A stretch of 38,663 nucleotides of DNA, from IMG/VR virus record IMGVR_UViG_3300009545_000642, positions 1-38,663 of that record; one strand, given 5' to 3'. The translations under genes were made by a program, and so were the position numbers. The notes under the pieces are model-generated. The model saw nothing but the letters and a program-made list of their open reading frames with translations. It searched no databases and had not been told where the DNA came from. Shown in pieces: positions 16,739-24,204 of this stretch (position 1 is its first letter; every line of letters begins with the position of its first letter). Source of the stretch: a virus.

Positions 16739-17296
16739 TCAGGCGGCTCCGGTGAATTGCAGATGCGCGTAGGCGACGGGCCGAGCGGCGGCGACCACGC
16801 CGACTCGGCCGCGGGCCTGCAAGCCCTGGGTGAAGGTGAAGTGCGACCGGGCCGGCTTGGTGCGCCGAATCTCGGCGATGACGTCGTCGACGTAGGCGGC
16901 GCTGGCGTCGGCGCCGTCGTCGCCGGTCAGCGTCAGCACCACGTCGAAGGTGTGCGGGACGCCCTTGGGCTCGGTCTGCCACCATTCCCGAATGCTGATC
17001 GCACCCCCGAAGGCGCCGGCGACATCGCGCACCGACTGCGACGTCCCTTTGCGACGCGCGATGTCGATGGCCTGGCGCACGCGGTTGCGCTTGACCGTGT
17101 CGGACCAGTAGCTCTTCCAGCTGTCGAGACTCAACGACCAAGCCAGCCACGGCAGCAGCTCGCCGCTGATGGTGTCGGCGTTCCAGAGCGTGCGCAGCGG
17201 CACCGGCACGTCCAGGGCGTTGAGCGTGACGTGTTCGAGGGTGCGCTCCAGCGGCGTGCTGTTGGGCGGCAGGAGGCTATCCACCAATACCCCCAT
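16739..17296 (-). CDS. I: tail protein I
   Basis: 185 aa, P2 gpI-type baseplate wedge protein (Tail_P2_I family). Shows LLPPNSTPLERTLEHV at the N-terminus and LPWLAWSLSLDSWKSYW followed by VRQAIDIARRKGTSQSV, which are typical. Its ATG lies within the last 20 nt of J. Confidence 0.92.
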   Translation of the reverse strand: MGVLVDSLLPPNSTPLERTLEHVTLNALDVPVPLRTLWNADTISGELLPWLAWSLSLDSWKSYWSDTVKRNRVRQAIDIARRKGTSQSVRDVAGAFGGAISIREWWQTEPKGVPHTFDVVLTLTGDDGADASAAYVDDVIAEIRRTKPARSHFTFTQGLQARGRVGVVAAARPVAYAHLQFTGAA

Positions 17297-18293
17297 AGGC
17301 CAGTTCCACGCCGGTGCAGTGCGCAGCCTGGGTCGGGCCGATCACCAGCGTGGCGCGCGGTTCGTCCAGTTCCACGTTCTGGATGCCGGCCACCTGCAAG
17401 GCGGCATAGAGCCCGGACAGCGTGATATCCCGATCCAGGCGCTTGGCCTCGGCGAGGTAGGTATCCAGGCTCGCGCGTGATGCGGCGCGGACGATATCGG
17501 CATCGGGGCCGGCATAGGTCCACAGGGTGGCGCGGACCTGGAAGGGCACGATGTCGGCCGACTGCACGGTGACGAAGTCGGTCAGAGGCCGCACATTGTC
17601 GGCGCTCACGTTGTCGGCCACGGCGGCAAGCAGAGCGGGGTCGGCCTGGCCGTCGCCCTGGCGCGACAACACCGACACGATCACCTCGCCGGGCCAGCGC
17701 GCCGCCGCCAAGGCGGCCTGCATATCGGCAGCCAAGGCCGGCGTCGCACCGTGACGGGCCAGGACGTCAGCAACCACGGCGCGGATGTCATCGGGCTGCG
17801 GGCTGATCGCGCTGGCATCGAGCACGTCACCCGAAGCACTGCGTGCATGGAAGACGTAGGCGGCCTCCGGCCCGGCCACCGAGAACGAGGCCGGCGCCAG
17901 GGTGATACGCTCGCGCAAGGCGTCGTCCGATTCCATCACGGCAGGGATAGCCAGCTCAGGCTTCGCGGGACTTAGGGTGAGGCGTTCGACGCCGTACCAG
18001 GCGCCGATGTGGTCGAGGTCCGCCCCCTTGGCAGTGGCTAGGAAGTTGGCCCGCGCCGCGTCGTTGACGCGTTGGCGCAGGCCCAGCGCCACGTAGGCGA
18101 CGGTCTGCAGGATCTTCACGACCGGCTCGGATTCGCGCGAGAGGTCGATGTCCGGCAGAGAGGTGTCGCGCTTCTGCTGTTGCTCCCACAGCGCCGCAAA
18201 CTGCTCTTTGGCTTTCGCTAGGATCGTTTCGTAGTAGAGCGGTTCGACCACATCCGGCGGCGGCAGGCGGTCAAGCTGGATGGCGCTGGTCAT
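17277..18293 (-). CDS. J: baseplate assembly protein J
   Basis: 338 aa, baseplate_J family wedge protein. LPDIDLSRESEPVVKILQTV and LRQRVNDAARANFLATAKG followed by DLDHIGAWYGVERL are characteristic. Starts by ATGA overlap with W and overlaps I by 20 nt, a tightly coupled baseplate operon. Confidence 0.93.
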   Translation of the reverse strand: MTSAIQLDRLPPPDVVEPLYYETILAKAKEQFAALWEQQQKRDTSLPDIDLSRESEPVVKILQTVAYVALGLRQRVNDAARANFLATAKGADLDHIGAWYGVERLTLSPAKPELAIPAVMESDDALRERITLAPASFSVAGPEAAYVFHARSASGDVLDASAISPQPDDIRAVVADVLARHGATPALAADMQAALAAARWPGEVIVSVLSRQGDGQADPALLAAVADNVSADNVRPLTDFVTVQSADIVPFQVRATLWTYAGPDADIVRAASRASLDTYLAEAKRLDRDITLSGLYAALQVAGIQNVELDEPRATLVIGPTQAAHCTGVELAYGGIGG

Positions 18294-18646
18294 GCGGCGT
18301 CACCTCGGGTCAAGGGCACGCTCAGCGACACGGCGCCGCCGGTCGTCGCCACTCGGCCACCGATGTCGAGGGCGAAGCGCCCCTGCAAGCCGTCGATAGC
18401 CGTCAGCGCGACGCGCTGCACGGTGAGGCGCTTCTCCCAGCGCATGAGGGCGGTCGCGGTGGCGGCGAACAGACGCACGCGGGTAGCGGCGTTGGCCGGT
18501 GCATCGAGCAGGTCGAACACGCGACTACCGTAGGTGCGTCGCGCCAGGCGGCTGCCCAGCGGCGTGGTCAGGACGTCGGCGACGGATTGGGAGATGTGCT
18601 CGATCTCCGAAAGCGCGGCGCCGGTGGTACGCGACATGCCCGTCAT
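18290..18646 (-). CDS. W: baseplate assembly protein W
   Basis: 118 aa, GPW/gp25 lysozyme-like baseplate wedge protein. Shows ISQSVADVLTTPLGSRLARRTYGSRVFDLLDAP, the family signature, and RWEKRL. ATGA overlaps with both V upstream and J downstream. Confidence 0.93.
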   Translation of the reverse strand: MTGMSRTTGAALSEIEHISQSVADVLTTPLGSRLARRTYGSRVFDLLDAPANAATRVRLFAATATALMRWEKRLTVQRVALTAIDGLQGRFALDIGGRVATTGGAVSLSVPLTRGDAA

Positions 18647-19239
18647 GGCTGCGGCTTGCCACTCAGGCCCGAGCCGGGCTGTACCTGACCGTGGGGGTGG
18701 TCGCGCAGGCTGATCTCGCCCGCCTTCACGTCGGCGTCGCTGGTGATGTCCTGGGCCGCATGCACGGTGTGATCGAACGTGGCCGCCTGCGTGACGTGGA
18801 GGCGGCCGTCCACGGCCACATCGCCGACCAGGTGGAAGCCGCCCGGCGCGGTGAGTTCGACGCGACCGCCGGTTGGCAACGTACCTTTGAGCAGGTGCGC
18901 AGTGTGGTCATAGAGCAGTACGGCGCCGTCGCCAAAGGCGATCAGCACGTTGTCGGCGGTGCCCTCCGATGGTTGCGTATACCGGTCATAGAAGATGCCG
19001 GTCAGCGCGACGGCGGCCCCTAGATTGCCGCCCGGGGAGAGCACGAGCACCTGCTCGCCGGGGGAGGGCGGTGACCATGTGCGCGTGGCGCCGGCCCGCG
19101 GCGCGACCCAGGGAATGGGCTTCGTCGTGAGCCCACCGACCACCACCGTCATGCGCGCGCGGCTCACGTCCACCGATTGGACGGTGCCGTAGCGGATCAG
19201 GTTGATGAGGGCGCTGGGGTCTTCGTGCATGCGGTGCAT
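18643..19239 (-). CDS. V: baseplate spike protein V
   Basis: About 198 aa, membrane-piercing spike/baseplate assembly protein (Phage_base_V). ALINLIRYGTVQSVD, WSPPSPGEQVLVLSPGG and the C-terminal beta-helix (HLVGDVAVDGRLHVTQA; DVKAGEISLRDHPHGQV) are typical; the HxH at the end (DHPHGQ) binds the tip iron in P2 gpV. The start is uncertain: ATG 19239 or ATG 19230, with a GTG at 19266. None has an ideal Shine-Dalgarno. It is the first gene of the tail operon, just below a predicted activator site. Confidence 0.88.
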   Translation of the reverse strand: MHRMHEDPSALINLIRYGTVQSVDVSRARMTVVVGGLTTKPIPWVAPRAGATRTWSPPSPGEQVLVLSPGGNLGAAVALTGIFYDRYTQPSEGTADNVLIAFGDGAVLLYDHTAHLLKGTLPTGGRVELTAPGGFHLVGDVAVDGRLHVTQAATFDHTVHAAQDITSDADVKAGEISLRDHPHGQVQPGSGLSGKPQP

Positions 19240-19275
19240 GCTGCGGAAGACTCCGGCGATTCGCACTGAGAGGCA

Positions 19276-19299
19276 GTTCTGTCGCGCGGGTTTCAGAAC
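19276..19299. promoter_or_regulatory. late activator site upstream of V
   Basis: Perfect GTTCTG-N12-CAGAAC dyad, identical in arms and spacing to the site in the O/P gap. P2 Ogr binds a TTGT-N12-ACAA dyad centred near -55; the same N12 geometry here suggests the phage's own Ogr-like protein as ligand. Centre is 48-58 bp before the possible V start codons. Confidence 0.7.
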
Positions 19300-19384
19300 A
19301 TGGCTATATTCTGGAATGGGGCGTAGTCTGATCCGAAGTCGATTTCAAGTAGACCCCCTGGTCGAATGTATTTCAGAAGAATTT

Positions 19385-19441
19385 ATGCTTGATCATGTCG
19401 TATTCGGAGTGAGTGACTACGAAGCGAGCTTTTACACTTAA
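19385..19441 (+). pseudogene. VOC/glyoxalase-family gene remnant
   Basis: An ATG followed by LDHVVFGVSDYEASFYT and a stop. This is recognisably the start of VOC-superfamily (glyoxalase/bleomycin-resistance) proteins, which commonly open with xxDHVxxxVSDYxxSKAFY. A Lys-Ala pair seems lost between S and F, and the next codon is TAA where a Lys codon is usual. Nothing downstream continues the family. It is a scrap of a chromosomal-type gene left in the cargo site, on the strand of the defence genes. Confidence 0.6.
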
Positions 19442-19535
19442 GCAAAGGTGAGATGGGCTCAAGTGGTCGATTTGCTACGGTCGGTATTGTTGGCATTTTG
19501 TGGCGACCCTTACGTGGTCGAAGGGGGCGTAGTCT

Positions 19536-20381
19536 ATGAAGTCTTTCAGTGAGCGTCAGGGCATCAGGCAAGTTGCAGACGTCGTGCAGGTTGGTGCGAT
19601 GAATGATGCTTTACGCAACTCCCTTTGGAATGCTTTGGATTCTGTCTTCTGGTCCGCTGGCGGGTTTATGTTCGGGAAGGATGGGGTCAATGGAGAAATT
19701 GATTGGTTCAGCCGTATTCTCTGGGCTGACTATTTCAAACTGCCCGTCGATTCGAGACCCACTGGTTCATACCATCTCCGTCCGGGAAAGATTCTCGAAT
19801 CTATTCGTGAGTACTTCTTTTCCTGCGAATGGAACGAGGTCTACGATCTTCTTCAGTTTTTGGTTGAAAGATTTGCACAGTGGAAAGTCCAGTTGATCCG
19901 CACGCTCAACCACATTCTCCAGCGGGAGCTGGCTGGCTACGCGTTCATTGACGGTATCCTCGTGGATATAACGGATCCCCAAGAAAAGCAGATGCTCGCT
20001 GAGGCCCTAGCAGATACACGGTTTGCGCCAGTTACGGCTCATCTTGAAAGGGCGCTGGTGCTTCTGGCGGATCGTAAAGAACCCGACTACCGCAACTCAA
20101 TCAAGGAATCCATCTCTGCGGTGGAGGCCATGGCGCGCGTCGTCTCAGGAAATCAAAAGGCGACGCTAGGCGATGCACTGAAGGTTTTGGAGAAGAGCGG
20201 CCATCTGCACCCGGCGCTCAAAGATGGATTCTCGAAGCTTTACGGATACACAAATGACGCCGAGGGAATCCGTCATGCGATGCTGGAGGAGTCGGGGTTA
20301 CGCCAGGCGGAAGCAAAGTATTTCTTGCTTTCCTGTACGTCGTTTATCAACTACTTAAAGGCGAACCTTCCTCAGACTTGA
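19536..20381 (+). CDS. AbiJ_NTD4/Abi_C-like abortive infection protein
   Basis: 281 aa. The opening SFSERQGIRQV and LRNSLWNAL match the N-terminal AbiJ_NTD4 type domain found in abortive-infection proteins; about residues 185-280 (SIKESISAVEAMARVVSG, TLGDALKVLEKSG, LYGYTNDAEGIRHAM, SFINYLKAN) match the Abi_C/HEPN-like C-terminal domain. HEPN-type domains are often RNases; the R-x-H pair in GIRHAM is a candidate site. ATG with AAGGGGG about 8 nt upstream. On the strand opposite to the flanking tail genes, with lower GC and its own codon use, so independently transcribed. Likely an anti-phage conversion gene; mode of action is inferred. Confidence 0.78.
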   Translation: MKSFSERQGIRQVADVVQVGAMNDALRNSLWNALDSVFWSAGGFMFGKDGVNGEIDWFSRILWADYFKLPVDSRPTGSYHLRPGKILESIREYFFSCEWNEVYDLLQFLVERFAQWKVQLIRTLNHILQRELAGYAFIDGILVDITDPQEKQMLAEALADTRFAPVTAHLERALVLLADRKEPDYRNSIKESISAVEAMARVVSGNQKATLGDALKVLEKSGHLHPALKDGFSKLYGYTNDAEGIRHAMLEESGLRQAEAKYFLLSCTSFINYLKANLPQT

Positions 20382-20545
20382 GTGATGCCCTTTTCCCCAA
20401 TGTCTGTATTCGCAACCCGAGGCGGACCTTGTAGCTTCGGAGACTGAATTATCATGGCGGTCCATTCGTCGGCCATATAAGTGAAAGCATCAATGAAGTG
20501 CCGATTGATGAAGAGGTTGTCTGGATTTCGATTGCTGGCGAGCAT
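20372..20545 (-). CDS. small antisense ORF between the defence genes
   Basis: 57 aa on the opposite strand from both neighbours: convergent with the AbiJ-like gene (10-nt overlap at the 3' ends) and divergent from the SIR2-like gene. The ATG at 20545 has GGAG about 8 nt upstream, and the peptide (NPDNLFINRHFIDAFTYMAD, then EWTAMIIQSP) has natural protein composition, whereas the competing plus-strand frame is Arg/Lys-rich. Not recognised. It could be a small regulator or inhibitor of the defence pair, or the tail of a lost minus-strand gene. Confidence 0.38.
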   Translation of the reverse strand: MLASNRNPDNLFINRHFIDAFTYMADEWTAMIIQSPKLQGPPRVANTDIGEKGITQV

Positions 20546-20624
20546 GATGAAGCTCCGCCGGAAGCCGCAGGATGTTCTAGGTTTTATCAAAGTTCAATTT
20601 CCAACACACAGTCAGTCATCCAAA

Positions 20625-21797
20625 ATGCCCTCTTCAACTCACCCTGGTTACCGAATCTATCTTCTCGGCGCGGGCTTTTCGCGGTCTGCGGGGCTGCCGG
20701 TGGCAAGCGAGCTTTTCCCTCTAGTTCGTGCAGCCATTGAAGAGAAACACGGTACCGATACGAAGTTCCATCGTGATCTTAGAAACTATCTCAGCTATTG
20801 TGCTGACTGTGGCGTATCGGGTCAGCAAGAGGAGTCTCTAGATCTCGAAGTGTTTATGTCGTACCTCGATATCGAGCATTACCTTGGCCTTAGGGGTGGT
20901 GACACTTGGAGTCGAGAAGGAAACGAATCTCAGCTCATGATTAAGAGAGCTATCGGGGAGGTGATCCATCGCCATACGCCCCCAGGCGATAAGCTTCCGG
21001 ACATCTACTATCGTTTTGCAGAACAGTTGTCGGTAAACGACACCGTGCTTACTCTTAACTATGATCTCGTTTTAGAGCGAGCTCTGGCCCATGTGGGCAA
21101 GGCGTTTCGGCGCTATCCAACTCGATTCAAGTCATTGTCCGCGCATGGAGGCGTTGTCGATTCTGACATCGAGGAACTGGTGCTATTGAAGTTGCACGGA
21201 TCCCTGGACTGGTTCGATGATCGGCAGTACCTTGCTTTGAAGGACTCGGTCAGGAACGTGGCTCCCGGACATCTACCGCATCACGATGTGTTTCGAGATC
21301 CTTCGCGTTTTGAAGTTGCTCCGCTCGTTGATGGCTTGTTGCCTGCGGAAGACGCACTTCGACACATTCATTTCATTAACCGTGTTGATGAATACTACCG
21401 AGATCCGCAAGGGTTGAGCGCGCCATTCATCCTGTCGCCGTCGCACGTCAAGTTTGTATATACGGAGCCACTGATGAGCTTTTGGTACGGATGGGGGCGC
21501 GCCGGCGGGTACAACACTGGCGTATCTGTCATAGGTTTCTCACTGCCGACCCATGACGAGTACATCCGCATTTGTCTGCATCAGATACTTTCCAACTATG
21601 GTTCATGGTGGGACGAGCGCCTTCTTAGTGTGCTCAAGGACTATGTGCGCTTTGTCGACTATAAGCCTACTGATGAGTATAGGCTGGCATACATGGATCG
21701 TTATTGCTTTGCGGACCCTGAGCGCTCACGCTTCTTCTTTGATGGCTTTGGGCTAGAAGCAATCGACTTCCTCTTTCATCAGCCGCGGAATGTCTAG
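20625..21797 (+). CDS. SIR2-like protein, putative NADase effector
   Basis: 390 aa with a SIR2-like (SIR2_2-type) domain: YLLGAGFSRSAGLP (13-25, NAD-binding loop), TLNYD (143-147, N145 the catalytic Asn position), KLHGSLDW (189-196, H191 the catalytic His position) and VIGFSLPTHDEY (302-313). In bacterial defence systems such as Thoeris, DSR and SIR2-HerA, related domains deplete NAD+ on phage sensing. All key residues are kept, so activity is plausible. The frame is open to 20481, but ATG 20625 places the Rossmann motif at the usual distance; there is no clear Shine-Dalgarno. Lower GC than the tail genes. No separate sensor domain is obvious, so the trigger may be the AbiJ-like neighbour or the phage itself. 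Confidence 0.8.
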   Translation: MPSSTHPGYRIYLLGAGFSRSAGLPVASELFPLVRAAIEEKHGTDTKFHRDLRNYLSYCADCGVSGQQEESLDLEVFMSYLDIEHYLGLRGGDTWSREGNESQLMIKRAIGEVIHRHTPPGDKLPDIYYRFAEQLSVNDTVLTLNYDLVLERALAHVGKAFRRYPTRFKSLSAHGGVVDSDIEELVLLKLHGSLDWFDDRQYLALKDSVRNVAPGHLPHHDVFRDPSRFEVAPLVDGLLPAEDALRHIHFINRVDEYYRDPQGLSAPFILSPSHVKFVYTEPLMSFWYGWGRAGGYNTGVSVIGFSLPTHDEYIRICLHQILSNYGSWWDERLLSVLKDYVRFVDYKPTDEYRLAYMDRYCFADPERSRFFFDGFGLEAIDFLFHQPRNV

Positions 21798-21972
21798 CAA
21801 TACATTTGTCCTGAAGGAGGACATCCGTTTCCTTATCTGACTACGAGTACACGATTGAGATCGTAACAACCTCAAGGCGTGACTGCGGGAAATACGGTGA
21901 GGACATGATTCTCTTGGATCGATGGCGAGGGCGAGCCATCACCCGAAAGGAGCTGATGGCGAGGGCGCCTTA
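21791..21972 (+). pseudogene. short frame-offset ORF after the SIR2-like gene
   Basis: An ATG overlapping the SIR2 stop starts a 15-codon frame (SNTFVLKEDIRF...) ending at TGA 21838-21840. The +1 frame then continues open for 44 codons with natural composition (DYEYTIEIVTTSRRDCGKYG through ELMARAP) to TAG at 21971-21973. An AAGGAGG lies at 21813-21819 but no ATG/GTG/TTG follows it in the long frame. Removing one C from TTCC near 21832 would fuse both into about 60 aa. Either a disrupted small gene or, less likely, a +1 frameshifted one. Confidence 0.35.
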
Positions 21973-22428
21973 GCCGGTAAGGTATTCGAGGAGAAGGTTG
22001 CGGACCCGTTCTCTGTCAGCGCTGGTGAAGCCGAGCAACGCTCGCCGTGGATAGCGCACTTCTGGCGCGCTTGGCGTGGCGCGGTCACGCAGACCATCCT
22101 GATGGACGCGCGCGACGCTCGCCACGCGGCCCGCGAAACCCACCTCGGCGGCATCGGCGGTGCTGGCGATACGCAGCCACTTTGCGGTGCGCAACTTGGT
22201 GAACATCGCCGCCCGACGGATAGACCCGGACCGCTCGCGCAACCGTGGTTTGCGCGGTACGAAGGGGGCGCCCTCGGCATCGTGCTGAGAGGCAATGCGT
22301 TGCTGTTGGGAGTGCCGCAGCTCGCGAGCGATAGTGACGGCTAGGCGACGACGTGCCGGCGCGTCGAGCTTGGTCAGTAGCGTGCCGGCCCATCTTTCCA
22401 GCTGTCGAAGCGGATCGGTACTCACCAC
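21970..22428 (-). CDS. S: tail completion/virion morphogenesis protein S
   Basis: 152 aa, P2 gpS-type (phage_tail_S / virion morphogenesis family), needed to finish and attach tails. LRQLERWAGTLLTKLDAPAR, the LRHSQQQRIASQHDAEGAPF region with its FVPRK motif, and YPRRALLGFTSADRERV are typical. Overlaps the R stop. Last gene of the lysis/completion block before the cargo island. Confidence 0.9.
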   Translation of the reverse strand: MVSTDPLRQLERWAGTLLTKLDAPARRRLAVTIARELRHSQQQRIASQHDAEGAPFVPRKPRLRERSGSIRRAAMFTKLRTAKWLRIASTADAAEVGFAGRVASVARVHQDGLRDRATPSAPEVRYPRRALLGFTSADRERVRNLLLEYLTG

Positions 22429-22829
22429 ATCGCCGTCGGGTCAGCCGGCGGTGGCGCGGGGTGCTCGAAGCCGTCGTTTCGTTGTCTCACTGGCTCGGTG
22501 ACATACAGTTGGAACTGCACGTCCGCTAGCTCGGCCGTCATCAGTTCTACCTCGAACCGTACGCCGTTGCGCCGACTCTCGGGACTCAGCAGCAGGTCCG
22601 GCTGTTCCGCAGCGAGCCAACGCAACACGATGGCGGTCAGTGCGTCCATGTCGCCCGCGAAGTCCTGCACGATCACCGTCAGCTGATAGGTGTATTCCCA
22701 GCTCTCGCCCGGCTCGCCCGTGGCCACCACCGTGCCGCGCTCGGCGAAGATCAGAAGTTTTTGCGGATCGAGGGCGATATCGGACAGTCCACGGATCAGT
22801 GCCTCGCGCAGCCGGCCAGGCTTATTCAT
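22422..22829 (-). CDS. R: tail completion protein R
   Basis: 135 aa, P2 gpR-type tail completion protein. MNKPGRLREALI, PQKLLIFAERGTV and YTYQLTVIVQDFAGD match the family. Overlaps Rz-like gene by 8 nt at its start and S by 7 nt at its end. Confidence 0.9.
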   Translation of the reverse strand: MNKPGRLREALIRGLSDIALDPQKLLIFAERGTVVATGEPGESWEYTYQLTVIVQDFAGDMDALTAIVLRWLAAEQPDLLLSPESRRNGVRFEVELMTAELADVQFQLYVTEPVRQRNDGFEHPAPPPADPTAMW

Positions 22830-23316
22830 CCGGCGCGGCCTCGTGATAGGGCGGCATCTGCAAGCGATCGATCAGCGCGTTGAGCTGGTCGCGGATGGCG
22901 TGGCAGGTACCGTAGTTGCCGGCGATGACGACGGCGGCGTCAGAGGCTGTAACGCCGGAGGCCTGCGCATCAGCAGTTCCGGGAGGGCCGGGCAGATCGG
23001 CCGCGGCGGCGGCGTCGTGCAGGCGGACAAAGCCGACAGGGAGAGGAAAAGCAGCATCGGTGCGGGACGTGACATAGCGGGGCGCCTCGCGCTGGATAGT
23101 GTGGATGACCTGGCGAACCACGCGCTCGCGGTCCACGTACTTGGTAATGACATGCACGTCCGCGCGCGCCGCGCTGGCCTCGAAGCCGGCGATGACCGCT
23201 TGTGTTTGTGCCTGGGCCACGTCGGTAGCTAGGCCTTGGATACGGTGGTGCTGCCAGGCTAGTAAGCCACCGGCCAAGGCGAGCAGGGCGAGCAGAACGA
23301 TAAAGACGTAGCGCAT
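22822..23316 (-). CDS. lysB: i-spanin (Rz/LysB-like)
   Basis: 164-aa inner-membrane spanin. One N-terminal transmembrane segment (YVFIVLLALLALAGGLLAW, residues 3-21) followed by a periplasmic helical region (DVAQAQTQAVIAGFEASAAR) and a Rz-like end carrying a Cys in GTCHAIRDQLNAL. With the embedded Rz1-like lipoprotein it should fuse inner and outer membranes at lysis. Follows the endolysin gene by 3 nt. Confidence 0.85.
   Translation of the reverse strand: MRYVFIVLLALLALAGGLLAWQHHRIQGLATDVAQAQTQAVIAGFEASAARADVHVITKYVDRERVVRQVIHTIQREAPRYVTSRTDAAFPLPVGFVRLHDAAAAADLPGPPGTADAQASGVTASDAAVVIAGNYGTCHAIRDQLNALIDRLQMPPYHEAAPDE
22872..23075 (-). CDS. lysC: o-spanin (Rz1/LysC-like lipoprotein), nested gene
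   Basis: 67-aa ORF nested entirely within the i-spanin gene in another frame, the classical Rz1 arrangement. Starts ATG 23075; signal MSRPAPMLLFLSLSALSAC has lipobox LSAC (16-19) so Cys19 should be lipidated; the mature part is Pro-rich (TPPPRPICPALPE). It is expected to sit in the outer membrane and pair with the Rz-like protein. Confidence 0.82.
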   Translation of the reverse strand: MSRPAPMLLFLSLSALSACTTPPPRPICPALPELLMRRPPALQPLTPPSSSPATTVPATPSATSSTR

Positions 23317-23319
23317 GGC

Positions 23320-23880
23320 CTACATCCCCACGCGGTTCGTGATCCAGCCGAACACGAACCGGCGCTGCGAACGGTTTCCCTCGGTGATGTCGAGATAGCG
23401 CACGCCCTGGGAGCTATGGATGCCCTTGAGTAGGGCGGCAGCCCCCATCGGGCCACGCCAGCGCAGGAAGGTGCGTAGTACATCGAGCGTCTTGTTGCCC
23501 ACCTGGCCGTCGACCACCAGCTCCGCGTAGCGCGTGCCGGTGTCGTTGAAGGCGTTGAGCCAGCGTTGCAGGAAGGTGGTGGCGACCGCCGGTCCCATGT
23601 TGACGCCGATGTCCACCAGCTTGGCGCCGATCTCCGGATCGATGGCCACCACCTCGCCGAAGCGGGGCGCCTCCACGTACCGCGCGCGGTAGATCGCGCG
23701 AGCGGTCGCTTCGGGTAGCGCGGTCATCGGGCCGGTGTAGCCGTAGGCGCGCGCCGTCGCCACAGTGATGCCCCACCGGGTCTCGCCGCCGCGATCGGCC
23801 GCGTCGTGGACGTAGCCGCCTTCCACCGCGATCAGGTCCGACAGCAGACGCTCGATGCGCTGCTCGGCCAACGCGATCAC
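23320..23880 (-). CDS. endolysin, glycoside hydrolase family 108
   Basis: 186-aa muramidase-like endolysin. The motif VEGGYVHDAADRGGETRWGI (about 15-34) is the GH108 catalytic signature with its active-site Glu in EGGY; the C-terminal half carries the family's peptidoglycan-binding element (VVDGQVGNKTLDVLR). GTG start at 23880 overlaps the holin stop (GTGA). The longer open frame upstream is only a shadow of the holin gene. No signal peptide, so holin-dependent. Confidence 0.9.
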   Translation of the reverse strand: MIALAEQRIERLLSDLIAVEGGYVHDAADRGGETRWGITVATARAYGYTGPMTALPEATARAIYRARYVEAPRFGEVVAIDPEIGAKLVDIGVNMGPAVATTFLQRWLNAFNDTGTRYAELVVDGQVGNKTLDVLRTFLRWRGPMGAAALLKGIHSSQGVRYLDITEGNRSQRRFVFGWITNRVGM

Positions 23881-24200
23881 CGGCGCACCCGACGATGAAC
23901 GGCACGCGCCGCGTCGCGCACGGCGCGCAGCGCATGCGCCAGGTCGCCACGGTGCCCGGTGAGCAGCGCGGCCAGCGCCGCGCATCCGAGCGCTTCCAGC
24001 GGCCCCGGCGGCGGTCGCACGCCGCAAAGGAGCTTCACCGCGGTCATCAGGCAGCCGACGACCAGCAGCCAGGCCAACCAGGCTACGCCGCGGCGATGGG
24101 GGGAACTGCCGCGGCGATACATGGCCAACTGCCCGGCGATGACCAGGCACGCGATCAGCTGGATCAGCGGCCAGGTGTTCGGGGTAATGAGCTGGGACAT
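23877..24200 (-). CDS. phage holin-like membrane protein
   Basis: 107 aa with two to three hydrophobic helices: WPLIQLIACLVIAGQLAMY (10-28), GVAWLAWLLVVGCLMTAVKL (38-57) and a weaker LEALGCAALAALL; the C-terminus is strongly basic (RAVHRRVRR), as in holins. Located directly before the endolysin and coupled to it. ATG with GGAG about 9 nt upstream. Confidence 0.8.
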   Translation of the reverse strand: MSQLITPNTWPLIQLIACLVIAGQLAMYRRGSSPHRRGVAWLAWLLVVGCLMTAVKLLCGVRPPPGPLEALGCAALAALLTGHRGDLAHALRAVRDAARAVHRRVRR

Positions 24201-24204
24201 GGGG

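Noticed and set aside
20481-20624. N-terminal extension of the SIR2-like protein from GTG 20481
   Set aside because: Lys/Arg-rich, no ribosome-binding site, overlaps the better-looking minus-strand small ORF, and would put the Rossmann motif unusually far from the start.
21813-21850. prfB-like programmed +1 frameshift (Shine-Dalgarno followed by TGA-C)
   Set aside because: The AGGAGG is about 18 nt before the TGA rather than 3 nt before a CTT slip codon, so the release-factor-type mechanism does not fit; a plain indel is simpler.
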